Below, in pieces: positions 17,479-27,525 of a stretch of 64,000 nucleotides of DNA. The first letter of the stretch is position 1. Each line of letters begins with the position of its first letter. The translations under genes were made by a program, and so were the position numbers. The stretch is taken from assembly GCA_002238685.1 (NCBI GenBank), contig MPMV01000004.1:1-64000 (forward strand), in the 5' to 3' direction. Under the pieces are notes generated by a model that was not told the DNA's origin, ran no database searches, and worked only from the letters and a program-made list of their open reading frames with translations. This DNA is from a bacterium EF100-94H03 bin56. Its GTDB lineage: Bacteria; Pseudomonadota; Alphaproteobacteria; SP197.

Positions 17479-17719
17479 ATGAATTTCTCTCATGGCTGGG
17501 GTGATCAATCGTCGCTGGTCAAGTGCCATGGAAAACCCCAGATTACAAGCAGGACCAGAGCATGGTTCCCAAACATTCCAGACAAGGAGAATCGCCATGC
17601 TTATCAGAAAAATCACTCATGATACCTCCCGCCGTGACACGATCCGTATCCGGCGTCAGGCTTCCCCCTCACTCGCCAGCCGGATCAATGCGCTCAAGCC
17701 GCTCATTCCGCTGGCATGA
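17304..17719. repeat. Tandem duplication unit B
   Basis: Second copy of the unit at 16863-17279, with visible point divergence in the 40-codon ORF and few changes in the LysR part. It lies directly upstream of the methyltransferase gene, so it holds the promoter-proximal copy. Confidence 0.85.
17597..17719 (+). CDS. Arg-rich 40-residue small protein, copy 2
   Basis: Paralogue of the ORF at 17157-17279 with the same ribosome-binding site (ACAAGGAGA). It keeps the core RRDTIRIRRQA and LASRINALK, while its N- and C-terminal ends differ. It is the ORF closest to the methyltransferase, about 145 bp upstream and in the same direction, so co-transcription is plausible. Confidence 0.6.
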   Translation: MLIRKITHDTSRRDTIRIRRQASPSLASRINALKPLIPLA

Positions 17720-17863
17720 TGGACAGACGGGAACATCACCCGGGCGGGAGTGGCGTGACTGAAGCACAGTTGGTGCCTGTCACTCTGCTCCCGTCCGGAC
17801 CGTCCTTGCGCGGCAGGGAAATCGTGCGACACAATCACGGCGGTCAGCGGGCGTACCGGAATC

Positions 17864-18955
17864 TTGGACTTCCACACGTTGCCTCACACCGAACGATTCA
17901 GTCACCTCCTCACGACAAGGGGCGTGCTCGTCGCTGACGGCGCCACCGCAACCAATCTCTTCTCCGCCGGCCTCGAGTCGGGAAGTTCACCCGAACTCCT
18001 GAACGTCGACAATCCGGATGGCGTCATGGCCAATCACGAGGCCATGGTCGCTGCCGGCGCCGACATCATCCTCACCAACAGCTTCGGAGGAACCGCCAAC
18101 CGGCTGAAGTTGCACGGCGCCGCAGACCGGGTCAGCGAGCTCAACCGGGAAGCGGCAAGGCTGGCCCGGGCGGTGGCCGACCGGGCGGAGCGCGACATCC
18201 TGGTCGCAGGATCCGCGGGCCCGACCGGCGACCTCATGCAACCCGTTGGCGACCTCGCACACGAGGATGCGGTTCAGGCCTTCCGCGAACAGGCCCTGGG
18301 GCTCGCTTCGGGCGGCGCCGACGTGATCTGGATCGAGACGATGTCCTCCATCGAGGAAACCGAGGCTGCCATCGAGGGCGCGGCCCCGGCGGGCGTGCCC
18401 GTTGTCTGCACCATGACGTTCGACACCAACGGGCGGACGATGATGGGAGTCACTCCCGAACAGGCAGCGGATCATTTTGCGAAAGCACCACTGGCGGCGT
18501 TCGGCGCCAATTGCGGCAATGGTCTTGGCGAACTCATTGCCGCGGTCGCCGCCATGAACACCTCGATGACCTGCCGCCTTCCCCTTGTCGCCAAGGCCAA
18601 CTGCGGCATTCCGGAGTACGTGGACGGTGCGATCCGCTATTCCGGGACTCCGGAAATCATGGCAATCTACGCCCGTCTGGCACGGGACGCCGGTGCCTCG
18701 ATTGTCGGTGGTTGCTGCGGTTCGGCGCCCGACCACATCGCTGCCATCCGTGACTCGCTCCGGGACTACAGCCCGGGACCGGCGCCGGAACTTGCGGACA
18801 TCGAGGCGGTACTCGGTCTTGCCCGTGTGGGACCGGCACACGGCAGGCGGCCGATGAGGGGGCCCCGCCACACCGCGGGCGGCGAATTCGCCGGTCCCGC
18901 AGGCGCCGGTAATGTCTCCGGGGACCGCGGCAAATTGCGCTTGCGCCGCGCGTGA
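17864..18955 (+). CDS. bmt: Betaine-homocysteine / homocysteine S-methyltransferase
   Basis: A zinc-dependent methyltransferase of the MetH-N/BHMT family, which transfers a methyl group to homocysteine, probably from glycine betaine. The barrel begins LLTTRGVLVADGATATNLFS. Zinc ligands are Cys in FGANCGNGL and the pair in VGGCCGSAPDH. The ORF has no ATG near the conserved start; TTG at 17864 (or 17879) is the best option, which makes the start uncertain. The C-terminal 50 residues are Gly/Arg/Pro-rich and look longer than usual. A GcvA-like regulator and small ORFs lie upstream. Confidence 0.8.
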   Translation: MDFHTLPHTERFSHLLTTRGVLVADGATATNLFSAGLESGSSPELLNVDNPDGVMANHEAMVAAGADIILTNSFGGTANRLKLHGAADRVSELNREAARLARAVADRAERDILVAGSAGPTGDLMQPVGDLAHEDAVQAFREQALGLASGGADVIWIETMSSIEETEAAIEGAAPAGVPVVCTMTFDTNGRTMMGVTPEQAADHFAKAPLAAFGANCGNGLGELIAAVAAMNTSMTCRLPLVAKANCGIPEYVDGAIRYSGTPEIMAIYARLARDAGASIVGGCCGSAPDHIAAIRDSLRDYSPGPAPELADIEAVLGLARVGPAHGRRPMRGPRHTAGGEFAGPAGAGNVSGDRGKLRLRRA

Positions 18956-19003
18956 CCGGCGGTATTGTGCATCGCACAATAGCCGGCCCGGGAGCTGCCC
19001 TTC

Positions 19004-19438
19004 ATGTCCCCTCCCCCTTCCGCGATAGCCCTCTCGGATATCCATATCGGACAGACAGAACACTACGAGCGGACGGTCACCGAAGCGGATATCGAACGAT
19101 TCGCGGACGTGTCAGGTGATGACAACCCGGTTCACTTTGACGATGAATGGGCCGCGGCAACCATGTTCAAGGGACGCATCACCCATGGCATGCTGTCGGC
19201 GAGCTACATCTCCGCCGTGATCGGGACCAGGCTTCCCGGACCCGGAACGATCTATATGGGACAGACTCTCAGGTTCCGCGCTCCTGTGAGGATCGGCGAT
19301 ACGGTGTGCGCGACGGTGACCGTGCGCGCCATTGACGAAGAGAAACGCCGCCTTACGCTCGATACCGTATGTACCGTGGGCGAAACGACCGTGATCGACG
19401 GTGAAGCGCTCGTCATGGTGCCCGGCCTCGAGGAGTGA
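19004..19438 (+). CDS. MaoC-family (R)-specific enoyl-CoA hydratase
   Basis: A 144-residue hot-dog-fold hydratase. The hydratase-2 motif DVSGDDNPVHFDDEWA supplies the catalytic Asp and His, and RITHGMLSASYISAVIGTRL follows as in PhaJ. PhaJ-type enzymes convert enoyl-CoA from beta-oxidation into (R)-3-hydroxyacyl-CoA, the substrate for PHA synthase, which this genome also encodes at 11348. The ATG at 19004 has GGGAG upstream. Confidence 0.85.
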   Translation: MSPPPSAIALSDIHIGQTEHYERTVTEADIERFADVSGDDNPVHFDDEWAAATMFKGRITHGMLSASYISAVIGTRLPGPGTIYMGQTLRFRAPVRIGDTVCATVTVRAIDEEKRRLTLDTVCTVGETTVIDGEALVMVPGLEE

Positions 19439-19462
19439 ACCCCGAGCCGGCATGAGGGGTTC

Positions 19463-20398
19463 ATGCGGATTTTTCGTCATCCTGGACCGCTTCCTTGCGA
19501 ATTCGCCCGCCCGGTCATCGCGCTGGGCAACTTCGATGGTGTCCACCTGGGCCACAACAGCGTGATCGAGAGGGCTGTCGACCTTGCCCGCTATGCCGGC
19601 CGGCCGGCGGGTGTTCTCACGTTCGAGCCGCATCCCCGCAGCTTCTTTCACGGAGCCGGGGCACCCTTCCGCCTCACGACCTTCCGCCAGAAATGCCGGG
19701 TCCTGGCCGACACCGGCGTCGACCTCATGGTCAACCTCGTCTTCGGGCCGAAGATGGCGGCGCTGACGGCCCAGGATTTCGTCATCGAAATCCTGGTCAA
19801 CGGACTGGAAATCCACCACGTCCTGACCGGCCCCGGTTTCGTGTTCGGCAAGAATCGTCACGGCAATGCCCACATTCTTTCCCGCATGGCCGAGCGGGAG
19901 GGATTCGGCTACACCGAGGCGCCCGAACTCGCTCTTGGCAGGAAGGGAGTGTCCTCGACCGACATCCGGGTCTTCGTGCGCCGGGGACAGGTCGAACAGG
20001 CGGCCGACCGTCTCGGACGGCTGTGGGAATTCGAGGAGAGGGTGCGCACCGGCGACAGGCGGGGACGCAAAATGGGATTCCCGACCGCCAACCTGCCGCT
20101 TCACGGTGTCCTTCATCCGGCCCCGGGTATCTATGCGGTGCGGGCCGGGCTTGGTCATGGCGCCTCGGCAACATGGCATGACGGCGCCGCCTACATCGGC
20201 ACCCGTCCAACATTCCAGGGCACGACGATGGTTCTGGAGGTCCACCTCTTCGACTTCTCGGGCGACCTCTACGGCCAGCGCATGAGGGTCGCGTTCGCGG
20301 CGCGCGTACGCAAGGACATGACCTTTGACAACGCCGATGACCTGGCCCGCAAGATCGCCGAGGACTGCGATCGGGCGCGAGCCATCCTCGCCACATGA
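19463..20398 (+). CDS. ribF: Bifunctional riboflavin kinase / FAD synthetase
   Basis: Makes FMN and FAD from riboflavin. 311 residues. The N-terminal FAD synthetase (nucleotidyltransferase) domain has ALGNFDGVHLGHNSVIERA and GVSSTDIRVFVRRG. The C-terminal flavokinase domain has GDRRGRKMGFPTANL. The ATG at 19463 is preceded by GAGG. It precedes ileS and lspA, the common proteobacterial order. Confidence 0.95.
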   Translation: MRIFRHPGPLPCEFARPVIALGNFDGVHLGHNSVIERAVDLARYAGRPAGVLTFEPHPRSFFHGAGAPFRLTTFRQKCRVLADTGVDLMVNLVFGPKMAALTAQDFVIEILVNGLEIHHVLTGPGFVFGKNRHGNAHILSRMAEREGFGYTEAPELALGRKGVSSTDIRVFVRRGQVEQAADRLGRLWEFEERVRTGDRRGRKMGFPTANLPLHGVLHPAPGIYAVRAGLGHGASATWHDGAAYIGTRPTFQGTTMVLEVHLFDFSGDLYGQRMRVAFAARVRKDMTFDNADDLARKIAEDCDRARAILAT

Positions 20399-20593
20399 TC
20401 CTCACGCACCGTTCACTGCCGACCGGTACGGCGGTGCCGGTATCGACAATGGGCCATGGCGGTGATAGAGGGGGGCCGAATTCGATGAAACGCGGGACAG
20501 GCTGCGGCTGACGGGTCCGGTCCTCGTGCAGATGACCTTCGTGACGTCCCGCACCTCCTCCCGCTTGTCTGGATCCCGACGGATACCACCTGA

Positions 20594-23428
20594 ATGACTG
20601 CCGACTACAGGCAGACGCTGTTTCTGCCAAAGACCGCCTTTCCCATGCGCGCCGGGTTGCCGAAACGCGAGCCGGAGATCCTGGACCGCTGGGAAGAAAT
20701 CGACCTCTTCGCGACACTGCGCGAGGACGCACGCGGTCGAAAGCCCTTCATCCTTCATGACGGGCCACCCTATGCCAACGGCCACCTGCATATCGGCCAT
20801 GCCCTCAACAAGATCCTGAAGGATGTGATCAACCGCTCGCAGCAGATGCTAGGCCGGGATGCGAACTATGTTCCCGGTTGGGACTGTCACGGCCTGCCGA
20901 TCGAATGGAAGATCGAGGAGGAGTACCGGGCAACGGACCGCAACAAGGACGATGTCGACATCGTCGAGTTCCGCCGCGAATGCCGTGAGTTCGCCGACAA
21001 GTGGATCGACGTCCAGCGCCGCGAGTTCAAGCGCTTGGGCGTGATCGGCAACTGGGACGATCCCTATACGACGATGAGCTATGCCGCCGAGGCACAGATC
21101 GTCCGCGAACTTGGCAAGTTCGTCATGTCGGGACAGCTCTACCGCGGCTCGAAACCGGTCATGTGGTCCTGTGTCGAAAGGACGGCGTTGGCAGAAGCAG
21201 AGGTCGAGTACCACGACCACACGTCGCCGATGATCGATGTCGCCTTTCCCGTCGCAAGTTCTCCGCTGGAGGACCTGCAGGGCGCCGCTGTTGTCATCTG
21301 GACCACGACACCCTGGACGCTGCCAGGCAACCGGGCCATCGCCTATGGCGACTCCCTCGACTACGCCATCATCGAGGTCGAGAGCACCAGTGACGCATCC
21401 GGCGCGGTTGCCGGACAGAAGATTGTCGTTCTCGATGCCCTTGTGGCCGCCACCCTGGAACGCTGCTCGATCACCGATCACAGGGTCATCGGCCGCGTGA
21501 CCGGGGCCATGCTTGCCGGCACCGTCACCTGTCATCCGCTGCACGGCCACGGATATGACTTCGATGTCCCGCTACTGGCAGGCCATCACGTGACCACCGA
21601 CCAGGGCTCGGGCTTCGTCCACATTGCCCCCGGCCATGGTGCCGACGACTGGATTCTCGGCACCGCCAACGGCATCGAGGTTCCCGACACCATCGGCGAG
21701 GACGGCGCCTTTCTCGACCACGTTCCGCTGTTTGCCGGGGCGCGTGTGCTGACGGACGATGGCCGCCAGGGAGACGCCAACGGTCGCGTTATCCGTGAAC
21801 TGGCCCGGTCAGGTGCGTTGCTCGGCGCCGGCAAGCTCGTCCACAGCTACCCCCATTCCTGGCGTTCGAAGGCACCGCTCATCTTCCGCAATACGACCCA
21901 GTGGTTCATTTCCATGGAAGCCGCAGGGCTGCGCGCCAAGGCCCTGGAGGCCATCGACGCGACCCGATGGGTTCCTCCATCGGGGCGCGACAGAATCCGT
22001 GGCATGATCGAGACACGTCCCGACTGGGTGCTCTCCCGGCAGCGTGCATGGGGGGTCCCGATCACGGTGTTCGTCAACCGCAGGAGCGGTGAGCTTCTGC
22101 GCGATCAGGCGGTGATCGACCGCATCGCCGACGCGGTCGAGGCGGAAGGCGCCGACGCCTGGTTCACCGGCGATCCGCAGGTCTTTCTCGGCAACGACCA
22201 CGACGCCGGGGACTACGAGCAGGTGACCGACATCCTTGACGTGTGGTTCGATTCAGGCTCGACGCACAGTTTCGTTCTCGAGGCGCGCGAGGACCTGACC
22301 TGGCCGGCATCGCTCTATCTGGAAGGGTCCGACCAGCATCGGGGCTGGTTTCACTCATCCCTGCTCGAGTCGTCCGGGACACGCAACCGGGCACCCTATG
22401 ACGCCGTCCTCACCCACGGCTTTGTCATGGACGGCAACGGTCGCAAGATGTCGAAGTCGCTGGGCAACGTCATCTCTCCCCAGGAGGTGATCGACGGATT
22501 CGGCGCCGACATTCTGAGAATCTGGGTGGTGTCGGCCGACTACAGCGAGGATCTGCGCATTTCGCGGGAGATCCTCGACTACCAGGCTCACAGCTACCGC
22601 CGTCTGCGGAATACCTTTCGATTTCTGCTCGGGAACCTTGACGCGTTCCGGGAAGAGGAACGTCTTGATGTGGCCGCCATGCCGGAACTCGAGCGTTGGG
22701 TCCTTCACCGCCTCCAGGAGATCGACGGTATCGTCCGCAAGTCCTGCGACGACTTCGACTTCCACACGATGTTCGTCGTTCTGCACGGTTTCTGCGCAAC
22801 GGACCTCTCCGCCTTCTACTTCGACATCCGCAAGGACGCGCTCTACTGCGACACCGCCGATTCGCCTCGCCGGCGCGCCTGCCGGACGGTGCTTGACACC
22901 CTGTTCTCCTGCCTCACGGCATGGCTGGCGCCCATCCTGTGCTTCACCGCCGAGGAGGCGTGGCTGCAGCGGTTCCCGGGGGAACGGGCGAGCGTCCATC
23001 GCCGGCCGTTTCCGGATGTGCCGCAGGAATGGCGCAATGACGACCTGGCGGCGCGCTGGGAGTCCGTGCGACGGGTTCGCCGGGTGGTGACCGGCGCCAT
23101 GGAGGTCGAACGCCGCGACAAGCGTATCGGTTCAAGTCTCCAGGCCCACCCGGTCATTCACGTTTCACCCGATGATCTGGCCATCGTCGACAGTCTGGAC
23201 ATGGCAGAAATCGCCATCGCATCCAGAGTCACGCTACAGGAGGGTGGCGGACCCGCCGACGCATTCCGCCTCGAGGATGTTGCCGATGTCGCCGTAGAGG
23301 TCGCACTGGCGACGGGCCGACGTTGCGAGCGCTGCTGGAAGGTCCTGGACGAGGTGGGAAGCGATTCGGCTCATCCGGACCTGTGCGGACGGTGTTCCAG
23401 TGCCGTGACCGGGAGTGGCGGCTGTTGA
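20594..23428 (+). CDS. ileS: Isoleucyl-tRNA synthetase
   Basis: Class I synthetase of 944 residues, full length. HIGH appears as HIGH at residues 66-69 and KMSKS at about 618. The CP1 editing domain lies between them ([20 protein letters not shown]). The C-terminal zinc ribbon is complete, [13 protein letters not shown] followed by CGRC. The stop overlaps the lspA start as TGATG. Confidence 0.98.
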   Translation: MTADYRQTLFLPKTAFPMRAGLPKREPEILDRWEEIDLFATLREDARGRKPFILHDGPPYANGHLHIGHALNKILKDVINRSQQMLGRDANYVPGWDCHGLPIEWKIEEEYRATDRNKDDVDIVEFRRECREFADKWIDVQRREFKRLGVIGNWDDPYTTMSYAAEAQIVRELGKFVMSGQLYRGSKPVMWSCVERTALAEAEVEYHDHTSPMIDVAFPVASSPLEDLQGAAVVIWTTTPWTLPGNRAIAYGDSLDYAIIEVESTSDASGAVAGQKIVVLDALVAATLERCSITDHRVIGRVTGAMLAGTVTCHPLHGHGYDFDVPLLAGHHVTTDQGSGFVHIAPGHGADDWILGTANGIEVPDTIGEDGAFLDHVPLFAGARVLTDDGRQGDANGRVIRELARSGALLGAGKLVHSYPHSWRSKAPLIFRNTTQWFISMEAAGLRAKALEAIDATRWVPPSGRDRIRGMIETRPDWVLSRQRAWGVPITVFVNRRSGELLRDQAVIDRIADAVEAEGADAWFTGDPQVFLGNDHDAGDYEQVTDILDVWFDSGSTHSFVLEAREDLTWPASLYLEGSDQHRGWFHSSLLESSGTRNRAPYDAVLTHGFVMDGNGRKMSKSLGNVISPQEVIDGFGADILRIWVVSADYSEDLRISREILDYQAHSYRRLRNTFRFLLGNLDAFREEERLDVAAMPELERWVLHRLQEIDGIVRKSCDDFDFHTMFVVLHGFCATDLSAFYFDIRKDALYCDTADSPRRRACRTVLDTLFSCLTAWLAPILCFTAEEAWLQRFPGERASVHRRPFPDVPQEWRNDDLAARWESVRRVRRVVTGAMEVERRDKRIGSSLQAHPVIHVSPDDLAIVDSLDMAEIAIASRVTLQEGGGPADAFRLEDVADVAVEVALATGRRCERCWKVLDEVGSDSAHPDLCGRCSSAVTGSGGC

Positions 23429-23925
23429 TGAGATGGTCCCCGGGAGCTGCGCTGGGCCTTGCCATGCTCTTCGTGGTTCTCATCGCCGATCAGGTGAGCA
23501 AGGCCCTCATCATCGACTTCATGGCACAACGCGGGTTTCACCCCCTCGACGTCACCCCACATGTCCGGCTCGTGATGGTATGGAACCGGGGTATCAGCTT
23601 CGGCATGCTCTCGCAGGATAGTGGACTCCTGCGCTGGGGTCTGAGCGCCCTCGCCTTCGCCGTTGCCACAGGCCTGATGGTCTGGGTGGCACGCCAGAAC
23701 GATCGCTGGGCGATCATGGGCGGCGGCCTCGTCGCAGGAGGTGCGGTCGGCAACGCGGTCGACCGCATCGTCCACGGAGCGGTCGCCGACTTCATCGATC
23801 TTCATGCCGGCGGATGGAGCTGGCCCGCCTTCAACATCGCCGATTCAGCCATCACGGTCGGCGTTGGCATTCTTGTCCTCAATGCCTTGTTGCGCCCGGA
23901 TCGCGGACGTAGGATGTCGCCATGA
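23428..23925 (+). CDS. lspA: Lipoprotein signal peptidase (signal peptidase II)
   Basis: An inner-membrane aspartyl protease that removes prolipoprotein signal peptides. 165 residues with four hydrophobic segments. The two catalytic aspartates are in [19 protein letters not shown] and [11 protein letters not shown]. The start at 23428 is chosen from the TGATG overlap with ileS. Two lipoproteins, its likely substrates, are encoded immediately downstream. Confidence 0.96.
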   Translation: MRWSPGAALGLAMLFVVLIADQVSKALIIDFMAQRGFHPLDVTPHVRLVMVWNRGISFGMLSQDSGLLRWGLSALAFAVATGLMVWVARQNDRWAIMGGGLVAGGAVGNAVDRIVHGAVADFIDLHAGGWSWPAFNIADSAITVGVGILVLNALLRPDRGRRMSP

Positions 23926-24464
23926 TCGAGCGTCTTTGTGTGGTTGTGGCCGGTGCCCTCATGATCGCCGGGTGCGGAGATGTGCGGGAGTCCCTCGGGC
24001 TCATTCACAACCCGCCTGACGAGTTCATGGTGGTCTCCCACGAGCCCCTGCAGATTCCAGAGACCCTGGACTCCCTGCCGGAACCGAACAGCGGAACGTC
24101 ACGGCCCCAGGAGACACTGCCGCAGGATGCCGCAGAGGAACTCCTTGGCGGAGCCACCGAGTCCACAGGCGCCACCGTCGCCGAACGTCACCTCATGGCA
24201 GCCGCGGGTACATCGGCCGCCGAACCTGGAATCCGGTCGCTCGTCAATGCCGAACACCGGGCCATCCTCGATGCCGTCACCTGGCTGGACCACCTCAACA
24301 TCTTTCGCCCGCCTGCAGACCGCACGGAGGTGCTCATCGATCCAGAAAAGGAATCACGGCGCATCCAGGCGGTGGCCGCCCTTGGCATGCCGATCAATTC
24401 CGGGGAGTTCACGGAATCAATTCTCGAGGAACAGGAAAAAGCTCTCCTCGAGGGCATCTTCTGA
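23922..24464 (+). CDS. BamF-like outer-membrane lipoprotein (DUF3035)
   Basis: A 180-residue lipoprotein: the signal sequence ends in GALMIAGC (lipobox Cys near 18), and the conserved start of the mature part is [20 protein letters not shown], the DUF3035/BamF pattern of the alphaproteobacterial beta-barrel assembly complex. The start overlaps lspA by 4 bases (ATGA). The ileS-lspA-DUF3035 order is known in this class. Confidence 0.8.
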   Translation: MIERLCVVVAGALMIAGCGDVRESLGLIHNPPDEFMVVSHEPLQIPETLDSLPEPNSGTSRPQETLPQDAAEELLGGATESTGATVAERHLMAAAGTSAAEPGIRSLVNAEHRAILDAVTWLDHLNIFRPPADRTEVLIDPEKESRRIQAVAALGMPINSGEFTESILEEQEKALLEGIF

Positions 24465-24467
24465 GCG

Positions 24468-24944
24468 ATGCGGACGCCTGCCATGATCCTCGCGGCTGTC
24501 ACCCTGGTGTCAGCCGCATGCGACAGGGAAGAGGTCCTGGCGGGGAAGGTCGACCGCACGGTAAACGTCTCCACCGTACCGCAGATCGTTTCCCTGATCG
24601 TGCCTCCACCCTACCCCTTGCGTCCTGGACTGGGGCCGCGCGAGGAATCGGCTTCGCTCGTCGAACGCCAGGAGGAAACCGGCACCGATCTCGAGGCCCT
24701 GAAGACGACGGCCGGAGAGCTCGAGCTTCTCCGGCAGGCCGGCGCCGGAACCGGCGATCCGGGCATCCGCACGACGATCACCCGCGAAAACAGCGTGCTG
24801 TCGGATGATCCCGAATTCGTTGATGCCCTGCTCTTCAGCGAGTACCCGACAACACCACCCGTTCCGGAGATCATCGAGGAAGATGCCGCCGAAGATGAGA
24901 CCGGCTCAGAGGATGACGACGGCGGATTCTGGGACTGGTTCTAG
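24468..24944 (+). CDS. Second small lipoprotein, DUF3035-like, acidic tail
   Basis: A 158-residue protein with a lipoprotein signal (TLVSAAC, Cys near 18). The middle contains PPPYPLRPGLGPREE, matching the Pro-rich LRPP-type segment of DUF3035 proteins, and ENSVLSDDPEFVDALLFSEY resembles the C-terminal part of the same domain. The tail is strikingly acidic (EEDAAEDETGSEDDDGGFWD). It begins 3 bp after its neighbour, so the two form a tandem pair, perhaps by duplication. Confidence 0.65.
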   Translation: MRTPAMILAAVTLVSAACDREEVLAGKVDRTVNVSTVPQIVSLIVPPPYPLRPGLGPREESASLVERQEETGTDLEALKTTAGELELLRQAGAGTGDPGIRTTITRENSVLSDDPEFVDALLFSEYPTTPPVPEIIEEDAAEDETGSEDDDGGFWDWF

Positions 24945-24974
24945 GCCGCCCCTTCGCTGAGGGCGCGGATGTGT

Positions 24975-24994
24975 CCACAACCCGCCGGTTGTGG
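24975..24994. terminator. Possible terminator hairpin after the lipoprotein pair
   Basis: CCACAACC pairs perfectly with GGTTGTGG around a 4-nt CGCC loop, 30 bp after the stop at 24944. No T-run follows, so it could be a Rho-assisted terminator or a structure ahead of mutL. Confidence 0.4.
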
Positions 24995-25067
24995 CGGGGA
25001 GGACGCAAGGGCACCCTGTCCGGGACACTGGGCATGGTCGGCCAACCCGGCTTCGGGACACAATGCG

Positions 25068-26882
25068 ATGAGCGTGATCAGGCGGCTGCATGAAACAACG
25101 GTCAACCGCATCGCTGCAGGTGAGGTGATCGAGAGACCGTCTTCTGTCGTCAAGGAACTGATCGAGAATGCCATCGATGCCGGTGCCACACGGATCGACA
25201 TCGAAGTCAACGGCGGCGGCAGGGAGTCGATCGTGGTGGCGGATGATGGCGCCGGCATGGATGCCGGCGACCTCTCTCTCTCGGTGGAACGCCACGCCAC
25301 CTCCAAGCTGCCAGGCGATGATCTGACAGATATAGAAACCCTGGGATTCCGTGGCGAAGCCTTGCCGTCGATCGGCGCTGTCTCGAGGATGCGCATCGTC
25401 ACGCGCCGGCATGTGGAGGCGAACGGCCTCATGATTGCCGTCGAGGGAGGCAGAGTTGGTGCCCCTGGCCCTGCCGCGCGCAATCCGGGAACGACCGTCG
25501 ATGTCCGGGATCTTTTCTTCGCAACTCCGGCGCGGTTGAAGTTCCTCAAGTCCGAGCGATCGGAGAATGCCGCCGTCTCCGATGTGGTGAAGCGTCTTGC
25601 GATGGTGCGTCACGACATTGCGATGACACTGACATTCAACGCCAGGAAGAGTCTCGTCGCCCGCAGCGAGTCGGGCGACGGAATGGAAGGCCGGCTGGCT
25701 CGCCTCGCCACCGTGCTGGGCAACGACTTCCGGCAGAACGCGGTGCCCGTCGACAGCGAACGTGACAGCATCCGCATCACCGGCTTCGCCGGCCTTCCCA
25801 CATTCAACCGGGCCAATACCCAAGGCCAGTTCCTGTTCGTCAACGGGCGCCCGGTTCGCGACCGCCTCCTTCTGGGTGCCGTCAAGGGCGCCTACCAGGG
25901 CGTTCTGGCGCCCCAGCGCTATCCTGTGGTGGCGCTTTTCATCGACATCCCGGCCGCGGCCGTGGATGTCAATGTCCATCCGGCCAAGGCCGAGGTGCGG
26001 TTCCGCGACAGTCAGCAGGTGCGCGGCCTTGTGGTGTCCGCCATCCATCGCGCCATCGAACTGCATGGACACCGTACGTCGACGACCGTTTCGCGCGACG
26101 CCCTTGCGGCCATGCGTCCGGGCGACACTCCGTTCCCGGGACGCCTCTTCGACCATGCCCAGGCAGCCTGGACACCGACTTCGGATTTGCGCGGGCTGTC
26201 CGGCGGCAGCCTTTCACGGTCCGGAGCACGGCCCGAGGGCGACAGTGCTTTCCACACCCAACCGTCACCATCAGTCGTTTCCGCTCCGGAAGACACCGAA
26301 CCGGGTCCACTCGGCATCGCCCGCGCCCAGTTCCACGATACCTACGTCATTGCCCAGACCGGGGACGGCATCGTCATCGTTGATCAACATGCGGCACACG
26401 AACGCCTCGTTCTCGAACGCATGAAGGCCGAGATGGCGCAGGAAGGCGTGACACGCCAGGTGCTGTTGTTGCCCGAAGTGGTGGAACTCGAAGAGGCCGC
26501 GGCCAGCCGCCTTGCGGAACGAGGCGATGAACTCAGGCAGTTGGGACTCGTCCTCGAGCAGTTCGGACCCGGTGCCGTAGTGGTCCGTGAAGTTCCCGCC
26601 ATCCTCGCCGACGCCGACATCCGTGGCCTGGTCACCGACCTCGCCGATGAACTGGCCGAATCCGACCAGGCCACAGCGCTCTCTGCACGCATCGAGCACG
26701 TGTGCAGCACCATGGCCTGCCACGGCAGCGTGCGCGCCGGCCGCAAGCTAAGGGAGGCCGAGATGAATGCGTTGCTGCGCGACATGGAAACGACCCCCAA
26801 TTCCGGGCAGTGCAACCACGGCCGGCCAACATTCATCGAACTCAAGCTCGCCGACATCGAACGCCTGTTCGGCCGCCGCTGA
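25068..26882 (+). CDS. mutL: DNA mismatch repair protein MutL with endonuclease motif
   Basis: GHKL ATPase that coordinates mismatch repair, 604 residues from the ATG at 25068. ATPase motifs: ELIENAIDAGA, DDGAGMD and GFRGEALPSIG. The C-terminal region carries DQHAAHERLVLE, matching the DQHA(x)2E(x)4E endonuclease motif found in bacteria that lack MutH, plus the CNHGRP metal-site motif. It is therefore probably a nicking MutL. Confidence 0.96.
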   Translation: MSVIRRLHETTVNRIAAGEVIERPSSVVKELIENAIDAGATRIDIEVNGGGRESIVVADDGAGMDAGDLSLSVERHATSKLPGDDLTDIETLGFRGEALPSIGAVSRMRIVTRRHVEANGLMIAVEGGRVGAPGPAARNPGTTVDVRDLFFATPARLKFLKSERSENAAVSDVVKRLAMVRHDIAMTLTFNARKSLVARSESGDGMEGRLARLATVLGNDFRQNAVPVDSERDSIRITGFAGLPTFNRANTQGQFLFVNGRPVRDRLLLGAVKGAYQGVLAPQRYPVVALFIDIPAAAVDVNVHPAKAEVRFRDSQQVRGLVVSAIHRAIELHGHRTSTTVSRDALAAMRPGDTPFPGRLFDHAQAAWTPTSDLRGLSGGSLSRSGARPEGDSAFHTQPSPSVVSAPEDTEPGPLGIARAQFHDTYVIAQTGDGIVIVDQHAAHERLVLERMKAEMAQEGVTRQVLLLPEVVELEEAAASRLAERGDELRQLGLVLEQFGPGAVVVREVPAILADADIRGLVTDLADELAESDQATALSARIEHVCSTMACHGSVRAGRKLREAEMNALLRDMETTPNSGQCNHGRPTFIELKLADIERLFGRR

Positions 26883-26961
26883 ACCAGCCGACCGGTGCCG
26901 GCACCGTTCCTGCAGCCAGAACCCTGCCACAAGCCCGGCTTCTCCGGGGCGCTGACCTGGT

Positions 26962-27525
26962 CTACGACGCACCGGCAAGGCACAGGAAAACCAGGCGAGC
27001 ACGGCCCAGAGTCCGTTCATCGACAGGCGTGAAACCGTCCGGGACGTGAAGGGACGCGACCTTCGGCTGTTCGACGACGGCAAGGGCGCCGGGATTGAGC
27101 CAGCCGCTCGCCCGCAGGTTCTCCAATGCCGTCCCTGCAAGATCCGAGCGCCAGGGCGGGTCGAGATAGGCGAGATCAACAGGATGAGGGATGGCCGGCA
27201 ATCGCCTTGTCGCATCGCAGCGCACGAGCATGGTGTGGCGATCCTCGCCGAGTGCGATGATGTTCCTCGAAGCCGCGTCGAGGGCGGCCGGCGCATTGTC
27301 GACAAGCACGGCGTGGCTTGCCCCCCGGGAGAGCGCCTCCAGGGCAATCGCCCCGGTGCCACAGAAGATGTCGGCCACCCGCGCGCCGTCGAGCCCGCGC
27401 CACGCACCGCTGGACACCAGGATGTTGAAGAGCGTCTCTCTCACCCTGTCGGCGGTGGGGCGGACACCGGTGCCCTCGGGAGCGATCAGGCGGCGGTGTC
27501 TATGACGGCCGGCGACGATGCGCAT
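26962..27525 (-). CDS. rsmD: 16S rRNA (guanine966-N2)-methyltransferase
   Basis: A 187-residue SAM-dependent methyltransferase. It starts MRIVAGRHRHRRL as RsmD does, the SAM-binding motif is DIFCGTGAIALEALSRGA, and the catalytic NPPY-type motif is YLDPPW. The start overlaps the 3' end of the upstream pseudouridine synthase gene by 26 bases, so the two ribosome-modification genes are co-transcribed. Confidence 0.93.
   Translation of the reverse strand: MRIVAGRHRHRRLIAPEGTGVRPTADRVRETLFNILVSSGAWRGLDGARVADIFCGTGAIALEALSRGASHAVLVDNAPAALDAASRNIIALGEDRHTMLVRCDATRRLPAIPHPVDLAYLDPPWRSDLAGTALENLRASGWLNPGALAVVEQPKVASLHVPDGFTPVDERTLGRARLVFLCLAGAS

Noticed and set aside
26896-26911. GC-rich palindrome after mutL
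   Set aside because: It has no loop and no T-run, so not called a terminator.
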